From the NCBI GenBank assembly GCA_905182985.1, contig CAJJDN010000047.1, positions 127,670 through 191,669 on the forward strand: DNA of 64,000 bases, given 5' to 3'. Source of the DNA: Paramecium sonneborni. Its lineage: Eukaryota; Ciliophora; Oligohymenophorea; Peniculida; Parameciidae. This document shows, piece after piece, positions 1-11,548 of this stretch. The notes beneath the pieces are model-generated. The model was not told the origin of the DNA, ran no database searches, and was given only the letters and a program-made list of their open reading frames with translations. The translations under genes were made by a program, and so were the position numbers. Every line of letters starts with the position of its first letter. Position 1 is the first letter of the stretch.

Positions 1-1561
1 AATAAAAAGGGAATGATCTAATATTGTCAACACAAGCAAAATGTAATCGGACAATGACTTTTATGATGTAAGAGGAAGAAGATTAATAAAGATATGTTCA
101 ACTTAATTAATTTTTTTAGTATCTTCATAATTCTCTTAAATATATTTAATTTTCTTTTAGACAAATTGCTCATCATTAAGTAAATTTTTATTTGCTTTAA
201 TATCACTAAACTAAAAGTATAGATACATATGTATTACCGTTTCAAATAAGAAGAATTACCATTCATAATTATTTAGATAAAGATGTCTCTCAACTAAAAA
301 GGTTTATAGTTTAATCATCAATCTAGGAGGAGAAACATCATAAGAAATAAAATCAAAAGGATCCAAGACTTTTGGTTATTGACATTCATCAATTGAAGTG
401 GCTATATTTTATAAGATTTCTCTCACCAACACATTAGGATAAGGATTTTTTAGATTCAATCTGTAGTAATCAACAATTACAGCATATTCTTCAATTGATG
501 AAACTTAAGAGAATTATAAATAGAGTAAATCAAATCTAAAATAAAAATCTAAAAAATCTCCAATTTTTATATGCTTTTTGTAATCAAAATTTAATATTTT
601 CTTATTAATTTTGTAGTATTAACAATATGCACTTAGAGTAATACTAAGATTTGGTAAACTATTAGATAATAAACCTGAAGTTAGTGAATCGCATTCAAAT
701 TGAATAAATTTGATCATGTATTCATGGAATTCTGTATATATAAATAAGTAATGATCAAAAAACTATTTACAGAATGATTAGCAAATCAATTTTAAAGAGA
801 TATTTTTTATGTGTTATTTATTTAGTTAATAAATAATTCTGCATCCTAATAAAAATTTAAGGAATTAATAGATGGATGAGAAATTTGAATTTAAACTTAT
901 TTAAAAATTAGCTAAGACATTACTTAATTCAATATGAAATTAATCTTATTCGAAATTTGAAAAATTAAGTTTGGTTGTTTCGTAATACTTTTCATTCTAA
1001 ATTAAATTATAACATTCTTCTTTATTTTGAGTAAAAGTAAATAAATACTTTTTAAGACCTTCTCTAAGTAATAGTTCAATATTCGAAATACGATATAATT
1101 GAAAATGTAATGGGTTTGAGGTATCTATTTGATGTTATTTTTCATAGATTATCAATGGGTTTAATGTTTTATCAAAAGAATCTAGATTATAAATCTCAAT
1201 AGTATTCTATAATAAATATTTGTAAGCTTATTATAAATTTATAGAAAATACCTTTAGAGAATAAATAGCTGGTATTAGTCTTATACATATAATCGAATAA
1301 GAATTTATCTTTTCCTAATACATAAACTTTCTATCCTTCAGAGTCTTCAGTAATGAAGTGAGAAAGAAATTGTTTATAGGCTAAAGATTCAGTCACAATT
1401 TTTTCAGCAATAAAATTTTGACAGCATCTAGGAAAGAGGGTGATAAGATCATCTAATGATATTCCTAAAGAGTTTGATGTTACTAGATAGATAAGACTCA
1501 ATTTGCTTTCTTCAGATTCAATACTATTAGAGAATGTTTTCTTCAAAATTGAATAATTCAT
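1..1561 (-). CDS. Unknown protein, 3' end beyond window
   Basis: A minus-strand gene starts at 1559-1561 and is still open at base 1, so its C-terminus lies outside the window. Read with TAA/TAG as Gln it gives about 490 residues, mostly helical and rich in Leu, Asn and Tyr, with no catalytic motif I recognise. At least two short introns are needed: one of 25 bases near 1226-1250 (GTATTT...AAG) avoids an in-frame TGA at 1196-1198, and one of about 32 bases near 205-240 restores a good frame to the left edge. The start is 29 bases from the stop of the next gene upstream on the same strand. Function unknown; the existence of a gene is well supported, exact exon ends less so. Confidence 0.7.
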
Positions 1562-1590
1562 TAATTAATAACAAAAACTCAAGTTTTATT

Positions 1591-3013
1591 TCATGTTTTA
1601 TTTTTAGAAAAAAAAATCTAGATTTTCCTTTTATTGTATTCATAATTATGCATGATTGCCATAGCTTACATGGCTGAATCTAAATCTTAATAACGGATGA
1701 GACATTTATTTTTATTTTTTTCTTCACAAAATATTCTAAAAAAATAAATTAATTTTATATGTTACTTAATTTTCTCAATTTATCCAAATTTAGAAAATGT
1801 ATCATAAATAATTCCCTCTTCACAAAATTCTTTCTTCAAATTAGTTAACATAATTTATTGTGAAGGTGAAACCAAATATTTAAAATTATTATCTTTATAT
1901 CTGAAAGATGCTTCATTTCCTAAATAAAATTCTTCTTCTTCAGTATTTTTAGGTAATTAACCTTCTTCACAATTTCGAAAGAAAATAAATTCATAATTAG
2001 AAGGATAGACCTAAATGATTTATTGAAGTTACTTTTAATTTTTGACCAAAAAGAGTAGGGTTGCCTTCATTAAAATTGGTCAATAAGAATTTAACACTGA
2101 CTTCTGTAGAATATTCAATTAAGACATTGCATTTTGTTTTAAAGTAAATCATTTTCTAAATGTTTCCAAAAGTACTAAAGATATTATAAATCATAGTCAT
2201 AGAAGTTTATTTTGGGTCAAACCAATTAGCATAGAGAACTTTAGTAATCAATTTTTCTAGATAGAAATGATCGGTATTTACTTTATGGAAGAATTTCTGA
2301 TTGAAAGATTTATTTTTCTACTTGTACATTGTTTGGTAATTGCTATGACGTAGAAATACGTTATCCTGGTGAGAACTGAAAAAGTTAAGTTAAATTGTCA
2401 CCCATACACTTAACAAATTGATTCGACCTTTTTAGGAAATAATTCACAAAATTTTTTACAATTCTTCTTATTTATCTTCAGTTGCTTCTTCTTAAGAATC
2501 ATAGTCAGAAGCTCCGTCAGCTTTATCAAAGTTCAAAGCTTCTGCAAATTAAGTAGGTATAGGAGGCATTCCAGTTTAAGGGGGTAACATTTAAGAATGA
2601 GGAAGCCATTGGGTAATAGGAACAGTCTTTGGTAATTCTGTTGAATGTACTATACCCTAAATTTATTAGGCAGTGTAGTCTCTTAATAAGAATGGACAAT
2701 GTACATCTTGCATATTGATTACGAGCTTAAAAGTCAAGGCCTTTACGATTAGACTCATAAACCAATATAGATAGTCCATGCATGATTGTATTATTTAATT
2801 GAAGAGCATTTAAGGCACATCGGACATTCTCAAACTGAACTAAAGCTTTCCAAATTGGCTTATTTCGCTCAAATATAAGTATCTATGAATTTTATCACCC
2901 AATACTTTTTCAATTGTTCCAAACTGGATAAAATTTTGATAAACATGTGTCACTGTTATATTTATGAAATCTGGATTCTGTATACAGATTAACACAACAG
3001 AAGAATTGGCCAT
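1591..3013 (-). CDS. RNA-binding protein with RRM domains, PTB/hnRNP L-like
   Basis: The product begins MANSSVVLICIQNPDF and carries RRM-like folds near the N-terminus, in the middle and at the C-terminus. Each shows the usual pattern: a short beta strand, a helix around FGxIEK (VYQNFIQFGTIEK; IFSTFGNIQKM; TFSKFGQIEKIK), then an RNP1-like strand and a second helix. This arrangement, with divergent RNP motifs, resembles the polypyrimidine-tract-binding/hnRNP L family, which acts in splicing and mRNA handling; that assignment is inference. At least five micro-introns of 20-32 bases are required, for example one of 23 bases directly after FGTIEK and one of 22 bases before VYPSNYEF. A Ser/Asp/Glu-rich linker lies between the first and second RRM. 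The gene is divergent from the plus-strand gene at 3181, with 167 bases between the starts. Confidence 0.72.
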
Positions 3014-3180
3014 TTATAATAACTAAATATTTTATAAGATTATTTTGTTTTAAAGGTCATTATAAATAAAAAAACTCCATTAATATAAACATGACAATTA
3101 GACTTTGATCTAACTCTATGATTTTTATTTTCCTCTATTAAATTCTTTATTATTATTTATATTTTTAACTATTCATTATT

Positions 3181-5159
3181 ATGCCTCCTAAAGCAAAAAA
3201 GATAGATCCAGAATTACAAGCTGTATTGAATTATTACTAGAGTATTTTAGAAATAATTTGAATAATGGAAGGAAAGTGATGAATACAGAATCTGGTCAGA
3301 GTTGTAAATCATTTATAAATCTATGGAAAATAATATATCTGAAACTTCCAAAGACTTGACAGGCAATTGGCAAGTAAACTCTTCTTTAAAATCATTTCTT
3401 TCATTTAGGTTTATCATGATAAATTACTTGAAGTTTGCTAATCATTCAAATGCAAATCAAAGATTAAATAAATAGAGCATTGTCATATGAGAAGTGCCTT
3501 CTTTGCAGTTGAAGATGTGGAAATCAATAAAACAGTAGTGAAGCAATATCTAGATGGATTTTATTATTCAGTTGAAAAGTAAGATAAAGACAGAGCCAAA
3601 CATGTAAAAGAATTATTTGCAAAAATTGCTAGAAGTACATGAATATTTAACTATGATAGCATTGGAGGATCATAAGTTTTTTGACATGAATGCAGAAAAT
3701 TATATTGCAGAAAGAAAAGCATTTGTAGGACTTCTGAATGATTTTTTGAAAAAGCTTCCAATTCTAATTAAATCTAGTCATAAAATAATTGAAGAAAAGT
3801 TGATGCTTGTATTGGGGCCTTTGAGAGCATTGTTGGAAATTAACAAAAAAATGATGTTCTTTGATCTTGTTAATACTTCAAATTAAGCAAGATAAACAAA
3901 AGACTTTATTTTAAAGGTTGTATATTAAAATGATATTAATTAATAGGCTGATATTGAACAATATTGTATATGTTTACAAGAAGCTTAAAGGTTATTATTA
4001 GATTCAAAAGCTATATCTTGCAATCCAAATGTTAAATTGATATTTAATAAATTGGGATATGAAGGGTGGTAGTAAAATAAGATTGAGTCTTTCTATTTAA
4101 CACCTTTGCAAGAAGCGTTTGATAAAATGAGAAATAATTTACTTTGCTTAATGTTAAAAGGTATCAATTATTATAAGGCACCTATGATGGATAATACTGT
4201 AATAAATAAAATTAACATTAGTAATTTGTTGAAGATGTGAAGGAATTGATAGATGCCGAATTAATAGCTGAACATTTGATGGGAACACCATTAAAAAGAG
4301 ATTAAATCAATTTTACATTTAATGTATTAAGTGTATTATTTAATTCAAATGCTCAAGCAAGAGAATTTCTTATAAAAAGAGATGATAATTGTGTTAAGGG
4401 AAGTATTCCAAAATTAATTACTTATCATACAATTTTATATATGAGAGCATGGAAAGATAGAAAAATAGCAGATGAATTAAAAGAATAAAAATAATAATAA
4501 AAAACATAACCTTTAGCATAATCAAATTTGTTTGAGGCTTAATCAGCTATGTCTGGTATGTCACCAGATAAGAAGAGATAAGCAGATGATGATTTAAGGA
4601 AGAAAGAAGAAGAAAATATGAAAATATAAGATAAAATAGATTTTGAAAAATATGGTAGATTTTGGATATGGGAATATTATGCTTAAGAATAAATGAAAGC
4701 TAATTTTGAAGAATGTGTTGAATTGATTAGACACATTAATAAGGCTGTTTAATAAGATATAGAGGACGTTATAATAAAAGAAGGAATGGTTCCAAAGTAT
4801 TTTATTTATTAATTTTTAGAAATCGTCCAAGATAAATTTAATAAAATGATCCAAGTCAAATGTTTAATAAATTATAAGAGAAAGACAATTCAAACATTTA
4901 TGTGATCCAAAGGAGACCACCAGAATTATGGAACTATCCAAAAATTGTAGAAGAATAACATGAATTCAGAGCCATTGCTAAACCTAGAGATTGCTATAAA
5001 GATGGAAGAATTTAAATCTTAGAAAGTAAAATGGAATAATTGAGTGCTCATTTAGAGAATAACAAACCTCAAAGTTGGAATGAATTGATTCATAGAGTTA
5101 TTGATGCATTAAGCAATTCATATAATAAGAAACCTAGTGCAATTGAACCAGGAAAATGA
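3181..5159 (+). CDS. Unknown large cytoplasmic protein
   Basis: The start at 3181 gives MPPKAKKIDPELQ, and the protein (about 600 residues) ends at TGA 5157-5159. Five or so introns are needed, including 28 bases after PELQA, about 35 bases after TGNWQ, 23 bases after MMDNT and 23 bases after EGMVPK. The product is helical, charged and Gln-rich, with no membrane segment or signal peptide, and has a mixed-charge stretch around the motif KKRQADDDLRKKEEE in the second half. I recognise no domain. The basic MPPK start and helical content would suit a ciliary or cytoskeletal protein, but that is a guess. It converges on the next minus gene with only 12 bases between the two stop codons. Confidence 0.72.
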
Positions 5160-5171
5160 TTTAATATTAAC

Positions 5172-5762
5172 TCATTATATAGAAAAGAAATCAGATGGAA
5201 ATCTTTTTATATTATTTATTTTTGGTTTCTATCTTATCTAAGGTTGCTTCACCTTCTAAAAAATATCTTTTAATTATTAAGTATTTAATAATAGTAAATC
5301 CAAAATATTATTATTATTATTATTAGTCTATGATTCGCAAGCTTAGAATTTTTTAACTTTCTATTAATCTCCAATTATTTCTTTTTTTATGATCCTCTCT
5401 TCCAATTTGAATTCTCTTTAAGTTGTTCGAGTTGTTTTTACTTCTATCAAATTCAACAGATCTGAATCACTTTATATTGTTAATTAACTGCTTTTTCTTA
5501 CAAACACTTTTGGTTCAGAATCTAGAGATACTTATTATATCCTATTTATTCTTTTATTTTAAAGATCGAGCATTTTTTCATGTTTCTCTTAACTATTCAT
5601 TGTTTGAATTCGAACTTTTGAAGCTACATGAGGAGAATACTTTGAAGATGTAGGTGTATTTGGAATTGATTGAGGATTTATAACTTTTATTCTGTCTCCT
5701 CTTAATTATAGTGATTTGTTAGATTTTTTTTGAGATAAACTTTCATATTATTTAAAGTTCAT
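5172..5762 (-). CDS. Unknown basic protein, 196 aa
   Basis: A single uninterrupted reading frame from ATG 5760-5762 to TGA 5172-5174 encodes 196 residues, starting MNFKQYESLSQKKSNKS. The protein is hydrophilic, basic and low in complexity: Ser/Thr/Pro-rich in the first third (IPNTPTSSKYSP), then Lys/Gln-rich with a short Asn run, and a C-terminal basic segment. There is no membrane segment, signal peptide or known domain, so it is probably disordered. Its start lies 34 bases from the stop of the upstream pseudokinase gene on the same strand, and its stop is 12 bases from the stop of the converging plus-strand gene. Confidence 0.6.
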
Positions 5763-5796
5763 CTGTTAATAATAATATAAATAATATAATAGATCA

Positions 5797-8206
5797 TCAT
5801 ACATAGTCATAAAAATGTTGAAGCAAATCTAATAATTCAATCTCTCCATTTAAACATTTCAATGTAATCATTCTTGCTTTCTCTTATAAAGCTTCTTAAC
5901 CAGGAGGTATGAGAAATTCTACTTTTGTTGATTGATGAGGATTCAAATTCTAGAAGGCTTCCAAACTTAAAGTTGTAGAATGACTAATTATTAAATCAGA
6001 TAAATTACTGTGATTATTGAAATCGAAATTCACAACCAAAAAATATATATAGTAAAATACATCCTATTGAATAAATATCAGTCTTCTCAGTAAATTCAGG
6101 TACTTCTTCTTTAATTACTTATTTAGCCATATATTTTATATCTAAGTATTCTTTATCAAACATTAAATCAAAATCAATTAACACAGGAACATGAGTGTCA
6201 CCATCAATAAGTATATTATTAGGATGTAAATTACAAAAGATTACTTCATGTTAATGTAGATAATAAACAGCATCAATAATTTAAACTGCCAAATGCCATT
6301 TCTCCTTTGTTGATATCTTGTTCTTTTAAAGGAAGGTTCTTAAATTATAATCATATCTATATGTTAAAATACGTATTTATCCACTTAAATCTTATTCTTA
6401 AAAATCCTCTATATTATACCCAATTATGGTCCTTATGTTTTTATGCTCCAAATTAAAATACTTTTTCATTAATTTAAAATATTAGTTTATCTGATCATAA
6501 TTCATATAAGCCAATGTCTTTATATAAATAAATTGTCCTTAATATTTCCCTATGCTTAATTAACCATCTCTATTGCTTTTACTAATAAATTAGATTTCTG
6601 AAATATCCTCTGTTTATATCAGATTTAATTTGGTATATCTAATCTTATTTTCTAAATCAACAAATCGTGATTTCTGTAATTATTTTTCTTCTAATTATGG
6701 TAGAATTTAAGGTCCTTGAATTGTTCTATCAAAATTTAACCTTTTACTACCACTGTTCACATAAATACTTTATGTTTATTTAATTGCATCTAATGACTTT
6801 TTTTCTGGTGATTGATTTACATATGATCTTCTTAGTTCTATTTGACTTTAATGGATTGTTTGAAAATTGCCTCTAGATAGATCTAATTATTAAACTTTCT
6901 TTTAATCAAACATTGTTTAAATCTGTTTATTTTAAAATATAATCTTATCTTTTTATTTATCTAATCTACGTCGAATTGAATAAAATTAAAATGTTCTAAC
7001 CTATTTGAAATGAATGGAGTTTCGGTCATAAAACTATTAACATTCCTCAAATAGATTTGAATCAATCAATTTAGTATAACCATCATGATTCTAATGATGT
7101 AATTCCAACTTAGATTTATAGAACATATAAACAAATTAAATATAAGGACTTTCTGGCCATGGATTTTTTAGAAGTTCTTTAGCCTTACATAAAAAACAAT
7201 TTTTTGACTTATCTTTTTATTGTTTCCCTAATAAATAAAGACTAATCACCGAGTTCTGTAATTCTATAAATTTGATTTCTTCATCCTTTAATTAATGATC
7301 TTTAAATTATTTAGCTCTTTTTTATAATATAAGGATTTTATGTATTGCATTTTGAGTTCCTCTTGAATAAAATTGTTCAATCACTTAAGCATAAGGTTCA
7401 TGTCTATGAAGAAAACTCAACTCGAAAATAATCTGACGAATAGAGTTCAAATGTGAAGCATCAATCTAGCCGTAAAGAAAAATGTTATATAAACACTAAC
7501 TTAATATCAAATTTTAATTTATACCTAATTTAAAAAGGGTTCTGGATTAACTAATTAACATTATTTAAAAATTATATCAGGACATTTATCGGGATTTTTT
7601 GTTTATTAAGTAAATTATTTAATCAGTATTGGATAAGCATGAATTTTGGTATTCATTTATTCAAAGTTAATTAAAAGTGAATCATAATTTTATTGCGATT
7701 CATTTTCTCTGAAAATAAAAAGAGCCTTAAGAAAAGGGCTTAATTATTACAAAGGAATATCTGGAGTTGGAGCTAATTCTTATATTGCTTCATTATATTT
7801 TTCACATTCAACCTTCTTAAGTGAATGTTTAATTTCATAAATCAAATCAATTAGTAAATAATAAAGAGCTTTGCAACTAAATGCTATATGAGATTACTTA
7901 CAAGGTAGCCAAAACTTTATTCTTATTTTTAGTATAATATTGCTCCAATTAATGGGCACATAATGGATCTGCAAAGTACTTGACACCGTGCAAATAATGA
8001 GTAATAGCTTAATTGATATTTGGTTGAACTTGAAATCCGATTTCTAAACAATAGCCTTAAAGAAAACATCTAAAGTAAATTGAAGAATAATATATACATT
8101 AGTCCAGTTTAATGGTTTAATTGTTTCTGCTTATCAGAGAGAGTCAAAGTTTCAGTAATTTAAGTATTTAGTAATGAACTTACAAATTCTTTGATTTATG
8201 GTTCCA
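5797..8206 (-). CDS. Sel1-repeat protein with C-terminal pseudokinase domain
   Basis: The first half has a Sel1-like helical repeat region (QAITHYLHGVKYFADPLCA...LEQYYTK). The last 270 residues are a protein-kinase fold. A VAIK-type lysine is visible (FIYIKTL), but the catalytic loop reads FCNLHPNNILI in place of HRDxKxxN and the metal site reads DFD in place of DFG. The domain therefore lacks the catalytic aspartate and is probably a pseudokinase. The kinase C-lobe is recognisable at KTDIYSIGC. Introns of 25-29 bases are needed, e.g. 28 bases after QTGLM, 25 after KVLATL and 25 within QQSQHS. The start at 8204-8206 (MEPQIKEF) follows AT-rich DNA, but the frame stays open upstream, so this may be the 3' half of one long gene starting at 10277. 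The N and duplicated block at 7894-10176 interrupt it. Confidence 0.7.
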
Positions 8207-9034
8207 TATTAAATAAAATTTATTATTGTATTAATTAAATCAACTTTCTATTTTAGTTTTACTTCTTTTTTAATGGATTTGAGTTTTTCTTTATTTACTT
8301 TTAATTTTTAGACTATTTCTTCAAGGATCTTTGCTAGCTATTACTTATATTGAAAATTAGACTGAATTGTTTTAGTTATAATTCTTAATCATTTTTAATC
8401 ACAGATAGTTCAATTTATGAGAAGATATTTAGATTAATCTAACTAATTTTCATATCTGAAATCTCTATTCTTAAAATACCTACATTCTGAATAATCTTAT
8501 TATTAACTATATCTGCAATAATATTCTAATGATAAAAATATTTTAATAATTCTCTCATCTTCATAATCAATTTAGAAGAAGCTCTTGGGATTTCTCCTTT
8601 TAATATTAAGATTTCAATTTTTATTATCTCCAATCCAAAAAATGTTAAATTAGTAGTTAAATTCTTTTTAGAATAAAAATTTTGAATATAGAGATTTATT
8701 AATAGATTGAATTGATTTTTCTCTTCATCGTTAGGATTTTTTACCTTCATTTTCATCATCGCTTACATATTGACTACTTAAATTTATTTTTACTGTTAAT
8801 GTAAATGATAATCTTAATTTTAGAATCTGATCTATTTTTTTATTGAAATTTTGACTTCTATTTTATGAAAAAAACACTCTCTCTCCTATCAAAAACATAA
8901 CTTTCTGGTATTCTGATTCTTAAACTATAGTCATTTAATTCGAAGCTTGAGGTTACTCAAAATAATCCTATTCTAAAATTTTGTTGAATTGCTTTCTTTA
9001 TGGGTAGGTTTTTTTTTTTGCTTTTATTTACTCT
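7894..9034. repeat. Direct repeat A, copy 1 (1,141 bp), probable assembly overlap
   Basis: This block matches 9036-10176 along its whole length with no difference found by eye, including an 11-T run near the end. The two copies are separated by one N at 9035. The left flank continues the pseudokinase gene; the right flank exists only after copy 2. An exact direct repeat around an N is the signature of two contig ends that overlap but were not merged. Confidence 0.9.
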
Positions 9035-10277
9035 NTTACTTACAAGGTAGCCAAAACTTTATTCTTATTTTTAGTATAATATTGCTCCAATTAATGGGCA
9101 CATAATGGATCTGCAAAGTACTTGACACCGTGCAAATAATGAGTAATAGCTTAATTGATATTTGGTTGAACTTGAAATCCGATTTCTAAACAATAGCCTT
9201 AAAGAAAACATCTAAAGTAAATTGAAGAATAATATATACATTAGTCCAGTTTAATGGTTTAATTGTTTCTGCTTATCAGAGAGAGTCAAAGTTTCAGTAA
9301 TTTAAGTATTTAGTAATGAACTTACAAATTCTTTGATTTATGGTTCCATATTAAATAAAATTTATTATTGTATTAATTAAATCAACTTTCTATTTTAGTT
9401 TTACTTCTTTTTTAATGGATTTGAGTTTTTCTTTATTTACTTTTAATTTTTAGACTATTTCTTCAAGGATCTTTGCTAGCTATTACTTATATTGAAAATT
9501 AGACTGAATTGTTTTAGTTATAATTCTTAATCATTTTTAATCACAGATAGTTCAATTTATGAGAAGATATTTAGATTAATCTAACTAATTTTCATATCTG
9601 AAATCTCTATTCTTAAAATACCTACATTCTGAATAATCTTATTATTAACTATATCTGCAATAATATTCTAATGATAAAAATATTTTAATAATTCTCTCAT
9701 CTTCATAATCAATTTAGAAGAAGCTCTTGGGATTTCTCCTTTTAATATTAAGATTTCAATTTTTATTATCTCCAATCCAAAAAATGTTAAATTAGTAGTT
9801 AAATTCTTTTTAGAATAAAAATTTTGAATATAGAGATTTATTAATAGATTGAATTGATTTTTCTCTTCATCGTTAGGATTTTTTACCTTCATTTTCATCA
9901 TCGCTTACATATTGACTACTTAAATTTATTTTTACTGTTAATGTAAATGATAATCTTAATTTTAGAATCTGATCTATTTTTTTATTGAAATTTTGACTTC
10001 TATTTTATGAAAAAAACACTCTCTCTCCTATCAAAAACATAACTTTCTGGTATTCTGATTCTTAAACTATAGTCATTTAATTCGAAGCTTGAGGTTACTC
10101 AAAATAATCCTATTCTAAAATTTTGTTGAATTGCTTTCTTTATGGGTAGGTTTTTTTTTTTGCTTTTATTTACTCTGAATGTTTAAAAGCACATTCACAA
10201 TATATCACAATGAAAGGAAAATTGAAATATTCTCTTTTTAAAAATACTTTACCTAGAGGAATTAAATTCTTAAACAT
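8152..10277 (-). CDS. Coding sequence upstream of the pseudokinase gene, probably its 5' part
   Basis: After one copy of the duplicated block is removed, a coding frame runs from ATG 10275-10277 (MFKNLIPLG) through about 330 residues towards the pseudokinase gene. A 22-base intron follows NLSSQY. The frame then continues through KNPNDEEKNQF and a hydrophobic helical region to a Lys-rich stretch near LEEIVQKLKV. Read without further introns it joins in frame to MEPQIKEF of the next entry. Read with a 29-base intron it ends at TGA 8152-8154, overlapping that gene by 54 bases, which is unlikely here. A fused gene of about 1,080 residues is my preferred reading. ATG ACT ATA (inside the duplicated block) is an alternative, shorter start. 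No domain recognised in this part. Confidence 0.5.
9036..10176. repeat. Direct repeat A, copy 2 (1,141 bp), probable assembly overlap
   Basis: Second copy of the 7894-9034 block. Its right edge (10177 onward) leads to the likely true 5' end of the gene at 10277. The block repeats the coding sequence KNPNDEEKNQF and the start of the Sel1 gene, so any gene count here should use one copy only. Confidence 0.9.
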
Positions 10278-10550
10278 TTAGTAGATTCCAATATGGATAG
10301 AATATTTATTCAAAATAAAACATTTGAAAATTTTTACTAATTTTATTGTAATAAGTATTTTATCATTAATCAACTTATTATTCAAGTACAACAATAAATT
10401 ACTATCCATATATGATTAATATTAGGTATATGACTTATCAAATTTTATAAATAAACATTTTAAAAATCTTAATTCAAGAAATTTTGTAAATTTCAGTGAA
10501 TTCATATTATTAATAATATTGCGACTATAGATTAAACAAAACCATAAAAT

Positions 10551-10850
10551 ATGGCTGAATAAAAAATAATTAAAAGATAATCTAGTTCAAATAAACTTTT
10601 CAATTCATCTAGAGGGTTAAATTAGACATAATTAAAAGTATTTTGAAAATTTATGAAAGGTTTTTGAGAATTTGAAAAATCATCAAAAGAATCGACTAGG
10701 TTAAAATAATAATAAAAATAAGTATTATTTTGACCATCTTTTAATGATATTAGTTGAATAGGACAATGTTTAAGTAATTTATGTAATAGTGGGAAATATC
10801 ATTGTAATTGACTATATAAATAAACCAAATCTTCATCTTAATAAAACTAT
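10551..10850 (+). CDS. Possible small unknown protein, 3' end uncertain
   Basis: ATG at 10551-10553 opens a frame reading MAEQKIIKRQSSSNKLFN. A typical 22-base intron (GTATTTTG...GAAAG) follows and leads to VFENLKNHQKNRLGQ. Beyond that the frame stays open without TGA into the next coding remnant at 10875, so the true end is unclear; the 3' coordinate given is only approximate. A further intron of 32 bases would create a stop soon after the Asn run. No domain recognised. It lies divergent from the minus gene starting at 10277. Confidence 0.35.
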
Positions 10851-10874
10851 ATATTAATAAAAATCTATATAAAA

Positions 10875-11514
10875 AATGCCTGATAAATATTCACCTTAAA
10901 ATTAAAACTTATACTTAAACCCTAAACAAGAAGGTGATATAAAAAGAGTTACAACTTATAAGATATTTTAATAATGATCATAAATATCATGATTATCCGA
11001 GATATTTGTCTAGTGTAAAAATATAAAAAGGATCTAAATCAAACAATACAAATTATGGATCTTTTTCATGATTGTCTACATACAAGAATATGTATAAAAA
11101 TTGGAAAGTTGATGATACTCCATGATTGATACCTCAAAACAATTCAAATATAGTTTAAAATTTTCCATTCACTGGTAGAAGCAACTAAAGATATTAATAT
11201 TAAGAATTCTACAATGTACCTATTAAAACACAAAAGGGCTTTATCAATAAAAGTAATAAAATTTTTTTAGCATAAGATCACCTTTGTCTCCACTTCATAT
11301 AAAATTTACTACTACATCATTCGCGAAATCTACTAATGTTTCCCTTGAATCTGATAGAGCTAAATAAATGAAAAATTAAAAACTACCTTATTTGCCTCTT
11401 AATCCATCATACAAAGGATAATATCATACTATGTATTATAAAGAATTCAATTCAAAATATCTTAGACCTTATCCTGCAAAAGGAGTATATGATGAAGTTG
11501 AAAAATAAATTTGA
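10875..11514 (+). pseudogene. Broken gene with SAXO-like repeat motifs
   Basis: Coding-quality segments occur in shifted frames. ATG 10875 gives MPDKYSPQNQNLYLNPKQ. After a shift near 10970 a second frame gives KYHDYPRYLSS, then SFS-TGA-LSTYKNMYKNW, then DDTP-TGA-LIPQNN and TGRSNQRYQYQEFYNVP. Another shift near 11265 leads to TTSFAKSTNVSLESDRAKQ and PSYKGQYHTMYYKEF, ending at TGA 11512-11514. Two in-frame TGAs and at least two shifts cannot be removed with normal short introns, so I call it a pseudogene. The repeated T/S-x-Y-x(3)-Y/F motifs recall SAXO/MAP6-type microtubule-binding modules of axonemes, but this likeness is only suggestive. Sequencing error is the alternative explanation for part of the damage. 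Confidence 0.5.
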
Positions 11515-11548
11515 TTTCTTATAGTATTATTTTATAAATATATTTATA

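Noticed and set aside
7894..10176. True tandem gene duplication at this and the two other repeat pairs
   Set aside because: All three pairs are exact along 1.1 kb including non-coding DNA, each is split by N, and one copy restores gene continuity. Assembly overlap is simpler.
11080..11135. TGA read as an amino acid (selenocysteine or tryptophan) in the SAXO-like gene
   Set aside because: The same sequence also has frame changes, and TGA terminates all intact genes in the window. No SECIS-like element was seen.
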